Assembly (NCBI GenBank): GCA_963576565.1
Contig: OY755044.1
Span: 51,095,847-51,159,846 of the forward strand
DNA from: Aspidapion aeneum
Taxonomy: Eukaryota > Arthropoda > Insecta > Coleoptera > Brentidae
Length of the DNA: 64,000 nucleotides
Reading direction: 5' to 3'
The stretch's first letter is position 1. The number at the start of each line of letters is the position of its first letter. The translations under genes were made by a program, and so were the position numbers. Of the stretch, positions 53,765 through 64,000 are shown piece by piece. The notes under the pieces were generated by a model. It was not told the origin of the DNA. It was given only the letters and a program-made list of their open reading frames with translations, and searched no databases.

Positions 53765-55743
53765 CCACTATAACCAAAACGCGACAAGTTCGCATTTCAT
53801 GTGAAATCAAATTTGTGTTTTTTATATTTGGTCTTATTTTACCGGCCTATTAAGGTAAAGTGACAAAAATGACACTTTTGTTTCTAGAAAGCATTGAAAG
53901 GTCCCATTAAACTGCGACTATTATCCAAGCGCTACAAGCGCGCATTTCAAGTAAAATCAATATTGTTTTCTTTTATTTGGTCTTATTTTACCGGCCTATT
54001 AAGGTAAAGTGACAAATGACACTTTTGTTTCTAGAAAGCATTGAAAGGCACCATTAAACTGCCACTAGTATCCAAGCGCTACAAGCGCGCATTTATATAA
54101 AAATTAATATTGTTTTCGTTTATTTGGTCTTATTTTACCGGCTTAACTGTCACTATTATTCAAGCGCTACAAGCGCGCATTTCATGTCAAATCAATATTG
54201 TTTTCGTTTGTTTGGTCTTATTTTACCGGCCTATTAAGGTAACGTGACAAATGAGACTTTTGTTTCTAGAAAGCATTGAAAGGTCCCATTAAACTGCCAC
54301 TAGTATCCAAGCGCTACAAGCGCGCATTTCATGTCAAATGAATATTGTTTTTTTTTATTTGTTCTTATTTTACCGGCCTATTAAGGTAAATTGACAAATG
54401 GCACTTCTGTTTCTGGAAAGCATTGAAAGGTACCATTAAACTGCCACTAGTATACAAGCGCTACAAGCGCGGATTTCATACAAAAATCAATATTGATTTC
54501 TTTTATTTGGTCTTATTTTACCGGCCTATTAAGGTAAATTGACAAGTGACACTTTTGTTTCTAAAAAGCATTGAAAGGTACCATTTAACTGTCACTATTA
54601 TTCAAGCGCTACAAGCGCGCATTTTATGTAAAATCAATATTGTTTTCTTTTATTTGGTCTTATTTTACCGGCCTATTAGGGTAAATTGACAAATGGCACG
54701 TTCGTTTCTAGAAAGCACTGGAGGGTACCATTAAACTACCACTATTATCCAAGCGCTACAAGCGTGCATTTCATGTCAAATGATTATTGTTCTTTTTTTA
54801 TTTGTTCCTATTTTACCGGCCTATTAAGATAAAGTGACAAATGACACTTTTGTTTCTAGAAAGCATTAAAAGGTACCATTAAACTGCCACCAGTATCCAA
54901 GCGCTACAAGCGCGCATTTCATATAAAAATCAATATTGTTTTCTTTTATTTGGTCTTATTTTACCGGCCTATTAAGGTAAATTGACAAATGACACTTTTA
55001 TTTCTAGAAAGCATTGGAAGGTACCATTGAACTGCCACTATTATCCAAGTATGTCAAATCAATATTGTTTTCTTTTATTTGGTCTTATTTTACCGGCCTA
55101 TTAAGGTAAATTGAAAAATGACATTTTTGTTTCTAGAAAGCATTAAAAGGTTCCATTAAACTGCCGCTAACCTAAGCGCTACAACTTTGAATTTCATGTC
55201 AAATATAATTTTTTTTGTCCTATTTTACCGGCCTATTATAAGCAACTGTCAAATAATAGTTTTGTTTCTTGGGAGTGTTAATTGTTAATACATATTAAGC
55301 TTTAAACCAATATTTAAACAATGTTATCACTTCAGCACCACAATTTTAACCCATTTGTCAACCCATTATTTTGATCTAATTTTATTGGTCTAATAACGAA
55401 AAACGCCGGAAAATTGTCCTAATTTTACTTGATTTCCACCCTTCTCGATTCGGTGGAACTGCTTTAGTAATTTACAAACATCAGAGCCTCTTAAAAATAG
55501 CCCCAGTGAGATTTTCATTTACCACAACCACTATTTGTTTTGTCCGCTGTAAAAAATGACGATGTGGATGTCGATAACTTCAGGCACATCTCGATTCGGT
55601 GGAACTGCTTTAGTAATTTACAAACATCAAAGGCTTTTAAAAATAACCCCAGTGAGATTGTCATTTACCACAGCCACTATTTGTTTGGTCCGCTGTAAAA
55701 AATGACGATGTGACGATGTGGATGTCGATAACCTCAGGCACAT
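53765..55743. repeat. Right foldback arm: about 11 inverted monomers plus terminus
   Basis: Inverse orientation of the 147-bp monomer, landmark TTATTTTACCGGCCTATTAAGG at about 53831, 53975, 54129 (truncated), 54212, 54367, 54516, 54660 and so on to 55220. Then comes the unique cap (about 55230-55580), and its outermost 160 bp are repeated once more with a small internal CATCGTCA duplication (55583-55743). The outermost monomer on each side shares the unusual forms 'gttagcggcagtttaatgg' and 'attcaaagttgt', showing the arms are true inverted copies. Confidence 0.92.
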
Positions 55744-56221
55744 CAATGACCCTTTCAGGCCGTTCGTTGGAGCTCGTCCTATCGTTCATCGTCAGGACGT
55801 TATTAAGATGACAACTTTTTTTTGAGACCCGTTCAATGACAAATTTTTGAGACCCGTTTAACGACGGAAGATAACCTTTAATGACATAGAGCGACCTTTA
55901 AATGTCTGAACGCTGCTGTTGTTTTCTTGTTCGTCCATGCCATTTTGCTGTCCTGTTTTTCTGAAGTACCGAGACTAATCGAGACCCAGTTTTTTGAAGA
56001 TCCAACCTACAACGAGGGATTGGCAGATAAGATTTTTAGATACTTTTTTACTAACCCTTTTTATACTATTTTATTGAAACATTAGGTAAATTTGGTAAAC
56101 CTCATTGACCTTGATAAAATCTGGCAACATATAACCCTTGGTTGAGTGAATGCGCATTTACCCTGCTAAGGCCATGGTATTTTTCTTATTTTCAAATTGC
56201 CAATATTTTTAGTCTCTCATA
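55744..56221 (+). mobile_element. Gypsy-2 leader fragment
   Basis: It matches 21410-21900 of the Gypsy-2 leader ('ctttcaggccgttcgttgg' through 'caatatttttagtctc') with small differences. The first 168 bp or so of the leader are missing at the foldback junction, and the fragment ends at the BEL-3 LTR. Its LTR is probably 35427-36970, on the other side of the foldback. Confidence 0.85.
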
Positions 56222-56626
56222 TTTTTAGTCTCCCGCTAAATTTCGCTGTTGTTTTTAAATTTTAAAACCACACAATTGGATGAACGACAGAGTACATTTT
56301 TCGCGCATTGACATGCGCACCAAGAATCACAGAGATCCTTTCTACCGCCTCGAGAAAAATGGCGTGTTAATTACTTTCTCCAACTATTACAAATTTCTAC
56401 ACTTGAAAGTGCTCGATTTTGGTCAGGGGCCCCTGGAACGTGGAGAAATTGGCTGCAAATTGGTGAGTACTTTGTCTCTGATTTCCATTGTGTGGGTAAC
56501 AGCAATTAACCTATGGACCTTTTAATTATTTCGTGATTTCATATCAATATAATTATGTTTGTTCGCGCTTTCATTTAATAAATTATATACAGTCCATTGC
56601 AGTTATCGTTTTTCTAACTGCGGGCA
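56222..56626 (+). repeat. BEL-3 5' LTR
   Basis: Reverse-complement match to 34637-35081. The start is altered (TTTTAGTCTCCCGC for TGTTAGCTCCCGC) and about 60 bp are deleted after 'gattttggt' near 56425. It ends GCGGGCA. It contains AATTGGTGAGTAC, a splice-donor match. Confidence 0.85.
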
Positions 56627-56634
56627 AACATAAG

Positions 56635-56652
56635 TGTTCCTAAGAACCGAAT
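56635..56652 (+). promoter_or_regulatory. BEL-3 primer-binding site (tRNA-Tyr-like, decayed)
   Basis: TGTTCCTAAGAACCGAAT, eight bases after the LTR, aligned with the BEL-2 and BEL-1 sites. Confidence 0.55.
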
Positions 56653-57047
56653 AAATAAATTTACTCCATACGACGGTATTTTAAGTCAGCCATTTTCGCA
56701 TTTTCGCCGCGATCACACGGCCTTGAATTTTGCCAATCGTATTGAACCGTAGTTTTTCGTTCGACATTCGGTTTTCGGCGCAAGTCACCTGTTTTCGGTC
56801 CGCTGCTATGGTAACGCAGGGTCTACCGCGTGGTCATTTCAGTAAACAAAATCGAGGATCAATCAAAACAAACAAACAACATTTCTGTGATAAGATTTGT
56901 TCCATACCATTTCGATATTTAAAACAATTTTCATCAATTGCGATAAATTAGTGCATATTTTCGACAATTCGTCATTTTTTCTATTTCAGAAGCATTAATT
57001 TAGCGTTAATTGTATATTTACGGACAATTTCGTCATTTCAATGGGGC
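56653..57047 (+). other. BEL-3 leader
   Basis: About 395 bp of non-coding leader matching the BEL-2 region 34232-34610. A short frame at 56730-56951 is not conserved with BEL-2 and looks incidental. Confidence 0.6.
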
Positions 57048-60000
57048 ATGTCTATCAAAAAAGCCGTGCAAAAACGCAAGGGTTTTTTATCTGCGATCAC
57101 CGAGTGTTATGTGTTTTCACAAACCGCGGCAACGGACGCAAAAGCGAGAAACGAGTTTCAAGTGAGGTATTCCGATTTGGATGAAACCTTCGATAAATGC
57201 TTGCTGGCACATAATGATGTCATTATGCTGATAGACAACTCGGACGACGAGGAGTTTAAAACGCAAGATGCGATCCTTTCAGAAGCTCGTAAATATTTTT
57301 ATGCGTGTAAGGGGGATTACTCTGAAATATCTCCGGTTGAGGCCCCATCCTTTTCGGGATCATATGCGAACGAATCTGAAACTCCAAAACTCAAAGAGTT
57401 AGGTATTCCCATATTTCGAGGTGATAAAAAATTATGGCCAAGCTTTTTCGATCTTTTTAATAACATTATAGATCAAAATCAAAGTCTAAGTAACGTTCGA
57501 AAATATATTTTCATATCTCGAAGATGAGTCTTTAAAATTGATATCAGGGATTAGCTTGTCTGATCAAAATTATAAAATTGCTTACGACAAATTAGTCAAT
57601 AGATATCAAAACAAACGAGACCTCGCAAATAATGCTTTAAGCACAATTATGAACTCTACATTAAAAAACGAGTCAGCTAAAGAATTGCGTAATTTAATTG
57701 ACACCTTTTCAGAATCCCTAGAAATTTTAAAATCACTTAGCTTTGACGTTGACAGTTGGGACTTTATTATTTTTTTCATTTTGTTAGAAAAATTGGATAT
57801 TCCGACGCGTTCAAATTTCGAAATGAGTCACGCCAATACTAATGCCGAAATTCCCACTTTTCAGTCACTTTTTCAATTTCTAGAAAAAAGATGTAAAGTT
57901 TTGGAAAAAATTATGTCTCGCGTGTTTTCATCCCTCGCATGGGGTAGACACGTGCAAATCAAATATTCATGCAGGACTTGCAATAGTAAAAGGCACCACA
58001 CTTTAACTCATATCTTAGAAACTAATAAAGAGCCTGGAAGCCAAGATACTAGTCCTGTTATTCACACACCACCTGTCAATAATCTTCATGTGTCATTAAA
58101 TACCTCAGGACCTTCAGGTACCTTTCTTTTATGCACCGCCATAATAGATGTTATGGACGGTTGCGGAAATTTTCAACCTGTAAGGGCACTGCTTGATTCT
58201 GGATCACAGACAGGATTCATCAGTGAAAAGTGTATTCAGCGTCTTAATCTTCCTAGGCGAAGTTACACCACTGAAATATTCATATTAAATCAAATGTCTT
58301 CTCTTACTTCCAAAGGGCTCGTTCAATGTCACATTAAGCCACAAGGACAGGTCACTCCTTTACTTAATTTCGAAGCAATTGTTGTCCCACAACTATGTTC
58401 CAATATGCCTACATTCACTTTGAACGATAATCAGTGGAAACACTTGGAAAACCTTAAACTTGCCGACCCATCTTATTTCAAATCTAGACCTGTGGACCTA
58501 GTTATTGGTTGCGAGCTATTCGCACAGATATTCAAGGAGGGCAGGGTTCTTGGACAAATAGGGCAACCTTCAGCCCTTGAAACCATCTTTGGCTGGGTCG
58601 TCATGGGAAAAGTTGACGAAGTAGGTAGTCTTACGGAACGAACCAGTTATTTTTTAACGAGTCATTCACCTCCTTTAGAGGTCATTATTTGGGAAATCGA
58701 ACATTTGCCTAAAAAACAAATCTTATCAAAGGAAGAAAAACAAGCGGAATCAATTTTTACTGCGAGTGTTGTACGGCAACCGAGCGGTAGATTCATGGTA
58801 GATCTTCCGTTTAAAGATAAAATAAACCCTGACCTAGGAAATACTTATCCGCAAGCTTATCGTAGATTTTTACTTCTAGAAAATAGATTACTCAAAAATC
58901 CTGATCTGTACACTGCCTATTCAAGTTTCATGCAAGACTATATCGATTCTAATCACATGAGTCTAGTTTTATCTAGTCAACCAAAAGTCGACGTATCATG
59001 TTTTTTGGCACATCATTGCGTACTAAAGCCGGAAAGCTTAAGTACAAAATTAAGGGTAGTCTGGGATTGTTCGCCAGTCACCCCAAAGAATATTAGTCTC
59101 AATGACACGTTGTTATCTGGACCGAAACTTCAAAAGGATACTGCTTCTTTACTCCTTACGTTTCGTCTTAATCCTATTGCCTACATTGCTGATATCAAAC
59201 AGATGTTCCGTCAAGTCCTTATCAATCCTTATCACCGTCCTTATCAAAGGATATTGTGGAGGTTTTCTCCACAGGACCCACTTTCAGTGTGGGAACCTTC
59301 TACTGTCACTTTTGGCATGACATGCTCACCTTTTCTAGCCATGCGTACATTAAATGAGCTGGCAGAGAGAGAAAAGGAACGTTTTCCTATGGCTAGTACT
59401 GTTCTAAAATCGTCAATTTACATCGACGATATCTTGGGAACTAGCCCTTCGCTTTCTGAAGCCCTTTCCCTACAGATGAAACTCAATGATTTGTTGAAGT
59501 CGGATGGATTTGAACTTAAAAAATGGGCAAGCAATTGTCCTGAGTTATTGGCAACATTGCCAGAATCCGATCGTCAAATGCCTCTCTCTTTTGACAAGGA
59601 TGAACCACACTTTATCAAAGTTTTAGGACTTCAATGGCATCCAAAAAACGACATTTGTTCTTATCAATGCCGAACGAAGGACAAACCCCCAACTAAACGT
59701 TCTATTTTATCTATCATAGGAACAATCTTCGATCCCTTAGGTTTTCTTTGTCCCTTGTTGCTACAAGCAAAATTTATTTTGCAACAGTTGTGGATATCGA
59801 AAATAGGCTAGGACGAAGAACCAGATTCTTCTATCATCCACTCTTGGAACAAACTTCGTTCTGAATTCCCGCTTCTTTCTAATTTTCAATTACCCCGACA
59901 AATCAAACTGTCAAAAACCAATACCTGTCAAATCATCGGCTTCTGTGACGCTACAATTCGAGGCTACGCAGGCGTCGTATATTTTCGTGTCGATGAGGAA

Positions 60001-61876
60001 AACAATATATCTGTTTCTCTCATATCTGCAAAATCTAGGGTCGCGCCTATAAAGTCACAAACTTTGGCTAGGCTAGAACTCCTAGGCACATTTCTTTTAA
60101 GCGAATTAATTGATTTCGTCTTATCTAGCTATGAAGGAAAAATAACTTTTACAAATATCGTTACTTTCTGCGATTCGTAAGTCGTATTGCACTGGCTTTC
60201 ATCTTCTCCTAATCGCTGGCAAACCTTTGTTGGAAATCGAGTCAGTAGAATCCAAGAAATCATTCCCTCAAACTCATGGCGCTACATTCCTTCTGCTTTA
60301 AATGCAGCCGATATTGCGTCACGAGGGGCCACCCCTTCACAGCTCATTTCACATGACATGCGGTGGAACGCACCGTCGTTTTTGTGGTCTCCTGAAAACG
60401 AATGGCCCAATTTTCATAAATCAAAAATGCCGATTGATTTCGGAGATATTAATCTGGAGGAAAAGCCAAAGGTCTGTTGCAATGCGATAATTGACGTCAA
60501 CTTCTTAGATCAGCTTCTTATCAAATACTCATCTATATCAAAAATTCAACGTATCATTTGTTATGTCCTTCGAATAGTGAACCTTTTTCAAAACCATTTC
60601 TATCAAAAACCCACTAATCTACCGGACCAAAAAATTATTTTTAAAAATATTGTTTTTCCTACCACCGGTGAGATGCAAAGTGCGTTATACCTTCTTATCA
60701 AACGCGTTCAAGGTTCTTGCTTTTCTGAGCTTTTTTCCGCGTTATCTAAGGATAAACCAATACCGAAACCTTTTCGAAAACTTTCACCTTTTCTTGATGA
60801 AAATAATATTAGAGTCGGTGGCAGATTACAAAAATCTGACCTTTTGTCTTATTCTGCAAAACACCCCGTCTTACTTTCGAGTAACCATCGTTTAAGTACT
60901 CTTCTTATCGAGTCCACTCATCGACAATACCTTCATCCTGGGTTTAAAACATTACATAATCTGCTTTTACAGCTATTTTGGATATTATCTGCCAGACGGG
61001 CAATTCAAAGAACCATATCCAAGTGCTTGCAATGTTTTAGAATCAACCCTAAACCCTATAGACCGCCCATAATGAGTTCACTTCCCGCTCATCGAATCAA
61101 TCAACTTAAACCTTTTTCGAGTGTAGCTATCGACTTTTGTGGACCTTTCTTTGTGATTCCTCATCGTTACCGTGGTTGTAAAGCTTTCAAATCGTATGTC
61201 TGTGTGTTTGTCTGTACGGCCACACATTGCGTGCATTTGGAATTAACCATGGAACTGTCCACCGAACGGTTTGTAGATGCATTCCATCGATTCATTTCCA
61301 GACGTGGAAGCGTGACGCAATGCTGGTCAGATCAGGGCAGTAATTTTATAGGGTTTCGTAACCAATTACTTGATTACGCAAGAAGTGCGTCCACCAGACT
61401 TTCTATTCGTTGGCATCTGGGACCCCCTCTCAGTCCACATTTCAATGGCCTGGCAGAAGCTGGCGTCAAAAGTTTTAAAACTCACTTTGTTCGAGTTGTC
61501 GGCGACAAGAAGTTGTCCATCATGGAAATGTCCACCCTTACATGTCGCATAGAAGCTGTACTTAATAGTCGCCCTTTATCTCCTGCCTCTTCAGACCCAC
61601 ACGATCTTCAACCTCTTACCCCTGGGCATTTTTTGACCCTTAAACCCCTTAATTCAGAAATTCCGGAGTCAGATTTGTCCGAAGTTCCCCTAAATCGGCT
61701 CTCGAGATGGCAACTAATCCAAAAACTACATAATGATTTTTGGAAAAGGTATTCTGTAGAGTATTTGCATACGCTACAACAGTGATCACATTCAATCACC
61801 TTTGAAATGGCCAGTCGGTCGGGTTCTCGAATTGCATCCCGGCGGAGACGGTCAAGTGCATGTAGCGACGGTACGA
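57048..61876 (+). pseudogene. gag-pol: BEL-3 gag-pol polyprotein, mildly degraded
   Basis: The Gag start is MSIKKAVQKRKGF (57048). A frameshift near 57500 separates 57048-57527 from a long frame 57538-61785 that has only two nonsense codons (TAG at 59809-59811, TAA at about 60178-60180). By comparison with BEL-2, about 230 bp are lost near 57905, removing the CCHC knuckle. A retropepsin-like LLDSGSQTGFI lies near 58195 and an RT YIDD near 59420. The RNase H-like domain is at about 59930, and the integrase has DFCGPFF, CWSDQGSNF and GLAEAGVKS. A deletion of about 62 bp near 61782 shifts the frame inside the DUF5641-type tail. Not functional as it stands. Confidence 0.88.
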
Positions 61877-61943
61877 ACGGCTACCAAATTAAAACTAATT
61901 TTCATTTTTTCTACCTATTGAAGTCAATTATTACAATATGTTA
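61877..61943 (+). other. BEL-3 3' untranslated remnant
   Basis: Short AT-rich stretch matching the sequence just downstream of pol in BEL-4 (inverse of about 62590-62645). It is cut off by the BEL-4 LTR. Confidence 0.6.
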
Positions 61944-62407
61944 TGCCCGCAGTAAGAAAAACGATAACTGCAATGGACTGTATATATTTTAATTAATGAA
62001 AGCGCGAACAAACATAAATATATTGATATGAAATTACGAAATAATAAGAAAGGTTCATAGGTCAATTGTGGGCACCACACAACGGAAATCAGAAACAAAG
62101 CACTCACCAGTTTGCAGCCAATTTCTCCGATTCCAAGGGGCCCCTGTCTGGATCTAATGATGTCACCACGTAGCTGAAGGGCTGAAGTTTCTAGTTCTAT
62201 GCTTCAGTACAACAAAATCGAGCACTTTCAAGTGTAGAAATTTGAAATAGTTGGAGAAAGTAAATTAACACGCCATTTCTCGAGGCGGTCGAAAAAGGAT
62301 CTCCCTGATTCTTAGTGCGCATGTCCAAAATGCGCGAAAATGCACTCTGTCCGTCATTCAATTGTGTGGTTTTAAAAATTACAAACACCGCTTTGCGGGA
62401 TCTAACA
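61944..62407 (-). repeat. BEL-4 3' LTR
   Basis: 464 bp, same family as 28340-28807. It starts TGCCCGC and ends TCTAACA on the plus strand, followed by the purine-rich inverse of GGAGGTCAGTTA. Confidence 0.87.
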
Positions 62408-62641
62408 TAACTGACCTCCAAAACACACAATTTTAGAATATCAGCCGGACAGATATAGATAAAAAAAAATGATCGACCGATAAATATAAATGAATGAAAA
62501 ACAGATAAGTAGCGTAAGTTTGTTTAGAGATAACGAAAACCCGAAAAAGTCAAAACAAACAAACAAAATTAAAAAAATAATAATAAAGAATGACCTATTG
62601 TAATAATTGACTTTAATAGGTAGAAAAAATTAAAATTACTT
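62408..62641 (-). other. BEL-4 3' untranslated region
   Basis: Non-coding, A-rich on the plus strand, collinear with 28808-29033. Confidence 0.65.
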
Positions 62642-64000
62642 TTAATTCGGCAAGAGGCACAGTTTTACAACTGGCTGTTTGTAAACCCCGGTAACCGTTT
62701 GTACCGTCGCAACACCCACCTGACCGTCTCCGCCGGGATGCAGTTCGATGACCCGACCGACCGGCCATTTCAAAGGTGATTGGCTGTGATCACTTGTTAT
62801 GATAACCAAATCATTTAATTTGATATTTGGGGACGAATCAGCCCACTTGTGTCGCTGTTGTAGCGTATGCAAATACTCTATAGAATACCGTTTCCAAAAA
62901 TCATTATGTAGTTTTTGGATTAGTTGCCATCTCGAGAGCCGATTTAGGGGAACCTCGGACAAATCTGACTCCGGAATTTCTGAATTAAGGGGTTCAAGGG
63001 TCAAAAAATGCCCAGGGGTAAGAGGTTGAAGATCGTGTGGGTCTGAAGAGGCAGGAGATAAAGGGCGACTATTAAGTACGGCTTCTATGCGACATGTAAG
63101 GGTGGACATTTCCATGATGGACAACTTCTGGTCGCCGACTACTCAAACAAAGTGAGTTTTAAAACTTTTGACGCCAGCTTCTGCCAGGCCATTGAAATGT
63201 GGACTGAGAGGAGGTCCCAGATGCCAACGAATAGAAAGTCTGGTGGCCGCACTTCTTGCGTAATCAAGTAATTGGTTACGAACCCCTATAAAATTACTGC
63301 CTTGATCTGACCAGCATTGCGTCACGCTTCCACGTCTGGAAATGAATCGATGGAATGCACCTACAAACCCTTCGGTGGAAAGTTCTATGGTTAATTCCAA
63401 ATGCACGTAATGTGTAGCCGTACAGACAAACACAGAGACATACGATTTGAAAGCTTTACAACCACGGTAACGATGAGGAATCACAAGGAAAGGTCCACAA
63501 AGGTCGATAGCTACACTCGAAAAAGGTTTAAGTTGATTGATTCGATGAGTGGGAAGTGAACTCATTATGGGCGGTCTATAGGGTTTAGGGTTGATTCTAA
63601 AACATTGCAAACACTTGGATATGGTTCTTTGAATTGCCCGTCTGGCAGATAATATCCAAAATTGCTGTAATAGCAGATTATGTAATGTCTTAAACCCAGG
63701 ATGAAGGTATTGTCGATGAGTGGACTCGATAAGAAGGGTAGTTAAACGATGGTTACTCGAAAGTAAGACGGGGTGTTTTGCAGAATAAGACAAAAGGTCA
63801 GATTTTTGTAATCTGCCACCGACTCTAATGATATTATTTTCATCAAGAAAAGGTGAAAGTTTTCGGAAAGGTTTCGGTATTGGTTTATCCTTAGATAACG
63901 CGGAAAAAAGCTCAGAAAAACAAGAACCTTGAACGCGTTTGATAAGAAGGTATAACGCACTTTGCATCTCACCGGTGGTAGGAAAAACAATATTTTCAAA
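62642..64000 (-). pseudogene. pol: BEL-4 pol, C-terminal part (partial)
   Basis: The frame runs from the window edge to the stop at 62642 with one break, a TGA at about 63140-63142 where BEL-2 and BEL-3 have CGA (Arg), a CpG-type change. It carries the integrase zinc finger (STHRQYLHPGF to CLQCFR), the integrase core DLCGPFL, CWSDQGSNF and GLAEAGVKS, and a complete DUF5641-type tail ending VVKLCLLPN. It preserves the C-terminus that is shortened in BEL-2 and deleted in BEL-3. Confidence 0.87.

Larger units (their letters stand above)
36971..55743. mobile_element. Foldback-like element with 147-bp satellite arms
   Basis: The left end (36971: GATGTGCCTGAAGTTATCG) recurs inverted at the right end (55743). 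About 330 bp of unique terminal sequence at each end leads into arrays of one 147-bp monomer in opposite orientations: about 28 monomers on the left to 41222 and five more after BEL-1 to 49245, and about 11 on the right from 53765. A central 4.5 kb is mostly non-repetitive and non-coding. This is the architecture of foldback elements (long inverted repeats made of tandem units). No transposase frame is present and no target duplication is seen. It is about 11.4 kb without BEL-1. Confidence 0.75.
56222..61943 (+). mobile_element. BEL-3: BEL/Pao element, same family as BEL-2, truncated by BEL-4
   Basis: The 5' LTR (56222-56626), PBS and a nearly full gag-pol are present. The 3' end stops in the 3' untranslated region ('attgaagtcaattattaca') where the inverted LTR of BEL-4 begins, so the 3' LTR is not in the window. 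It faces opposite to BEL-2. Confidence 0.88.
61944..64000 (-). mobile_element. BEL-4: BEL/Pao element, 3' half, cut by window end
   Basis: The 3' LTR (61944-62407, ends TGTTA and GGGCA in element orientation), 3' untranslated region and the last third of pol on the minus strand. It is head-to-head with the broken 3' end of BEL-3. The outer end and any target duplication lie beyond 64000. Confidence 0.88.

Noticed and set aside
36971..55743. Polinton/Maverick or other large DNA transposon
   Set aside because: No DNA polymerase B, retroviral-like integrase of its own, ATPase or capsid gene; the only ORF inside belongs to BEL-1, which has its own target duplication.

Overview
This window is repeat-rich nuclear DNA of an animal, most likely an insect or other arthropod. 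It is AT-rich. Every coding region I recognise belongs to an LTR retrotransposon: two Ty3/Gypsy families and two BEL/Pao families. BEL/Pao elements are known only from animals, and the primer-binding sites match eukaryotic tRNA 3' ends (tRNA-Tyr and tRNA-Lys type). I see no host protein gene, no intact tRNA or rRNA gene, and nothing bacterial. The species cannot be named from the sequence alone.

Layout. 1-3804: non-coding flank with degenerate tandem repeats and microsatellites. 3809-20670: Gypsy-1 on the minus strand, about 16.9 kb, with unusually long 3.1-kb LTRs, a 4-bp target duplication (AAGG), a leader of about 5.3 kb and a gag-pol pair. Its pol is split by a 453-bp retroposon. 20727-36970: Gypsy-2 on the plus strand, with decayed gag and pol. 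It is interrupted by a BEL/Pao copy (BEL-2, minus, 28340-35081), and its 3' LTR is interrupted by a 1002-bp hAT-type non-autonomous element (35821-36822, 8-bp target duplication). 36971-55743: a very large foldback-like structure whose inverted arms are arrays of a 147-bp satellite monomer, each capped by a unique end sequence. A young, uninterrupted BEL/Pao element (BEL-1, 41228-48556, one 1746-codon ORF, 5-bp target duplication) sits in its left array. Its centre holds a 195-bp palindromic element, a 58-bp palindrome with an 8-bp target duplication, and a second, smaller inverted array. 55744-56221: a second fragment of the Gypsy-2 leader. 56222-61943: BEL-3 (plus, same family as BEL-2, two nonsense codons and several deletions). 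61944-64000: BEL-4 (minus, same family, cut by the window edge).

How the parts relate. This is a nest of insertions into insertions. The clearest mechanistic signal is that both Gypsy families end gag on a canonical -1 slippery heptamer (G GGA AAC and A AAA AAC) with pol opening in the -1 frame, and both carry the same atypical second zinc knuckle (Val where His is expected). BEL-1 is the only element that still looks coding-competent. The least ordinary object is the 147-bp-monomer foldback. It encodes no recognisable transposase, and its two ends abut Gypsy-2 sequence without a target duplication.
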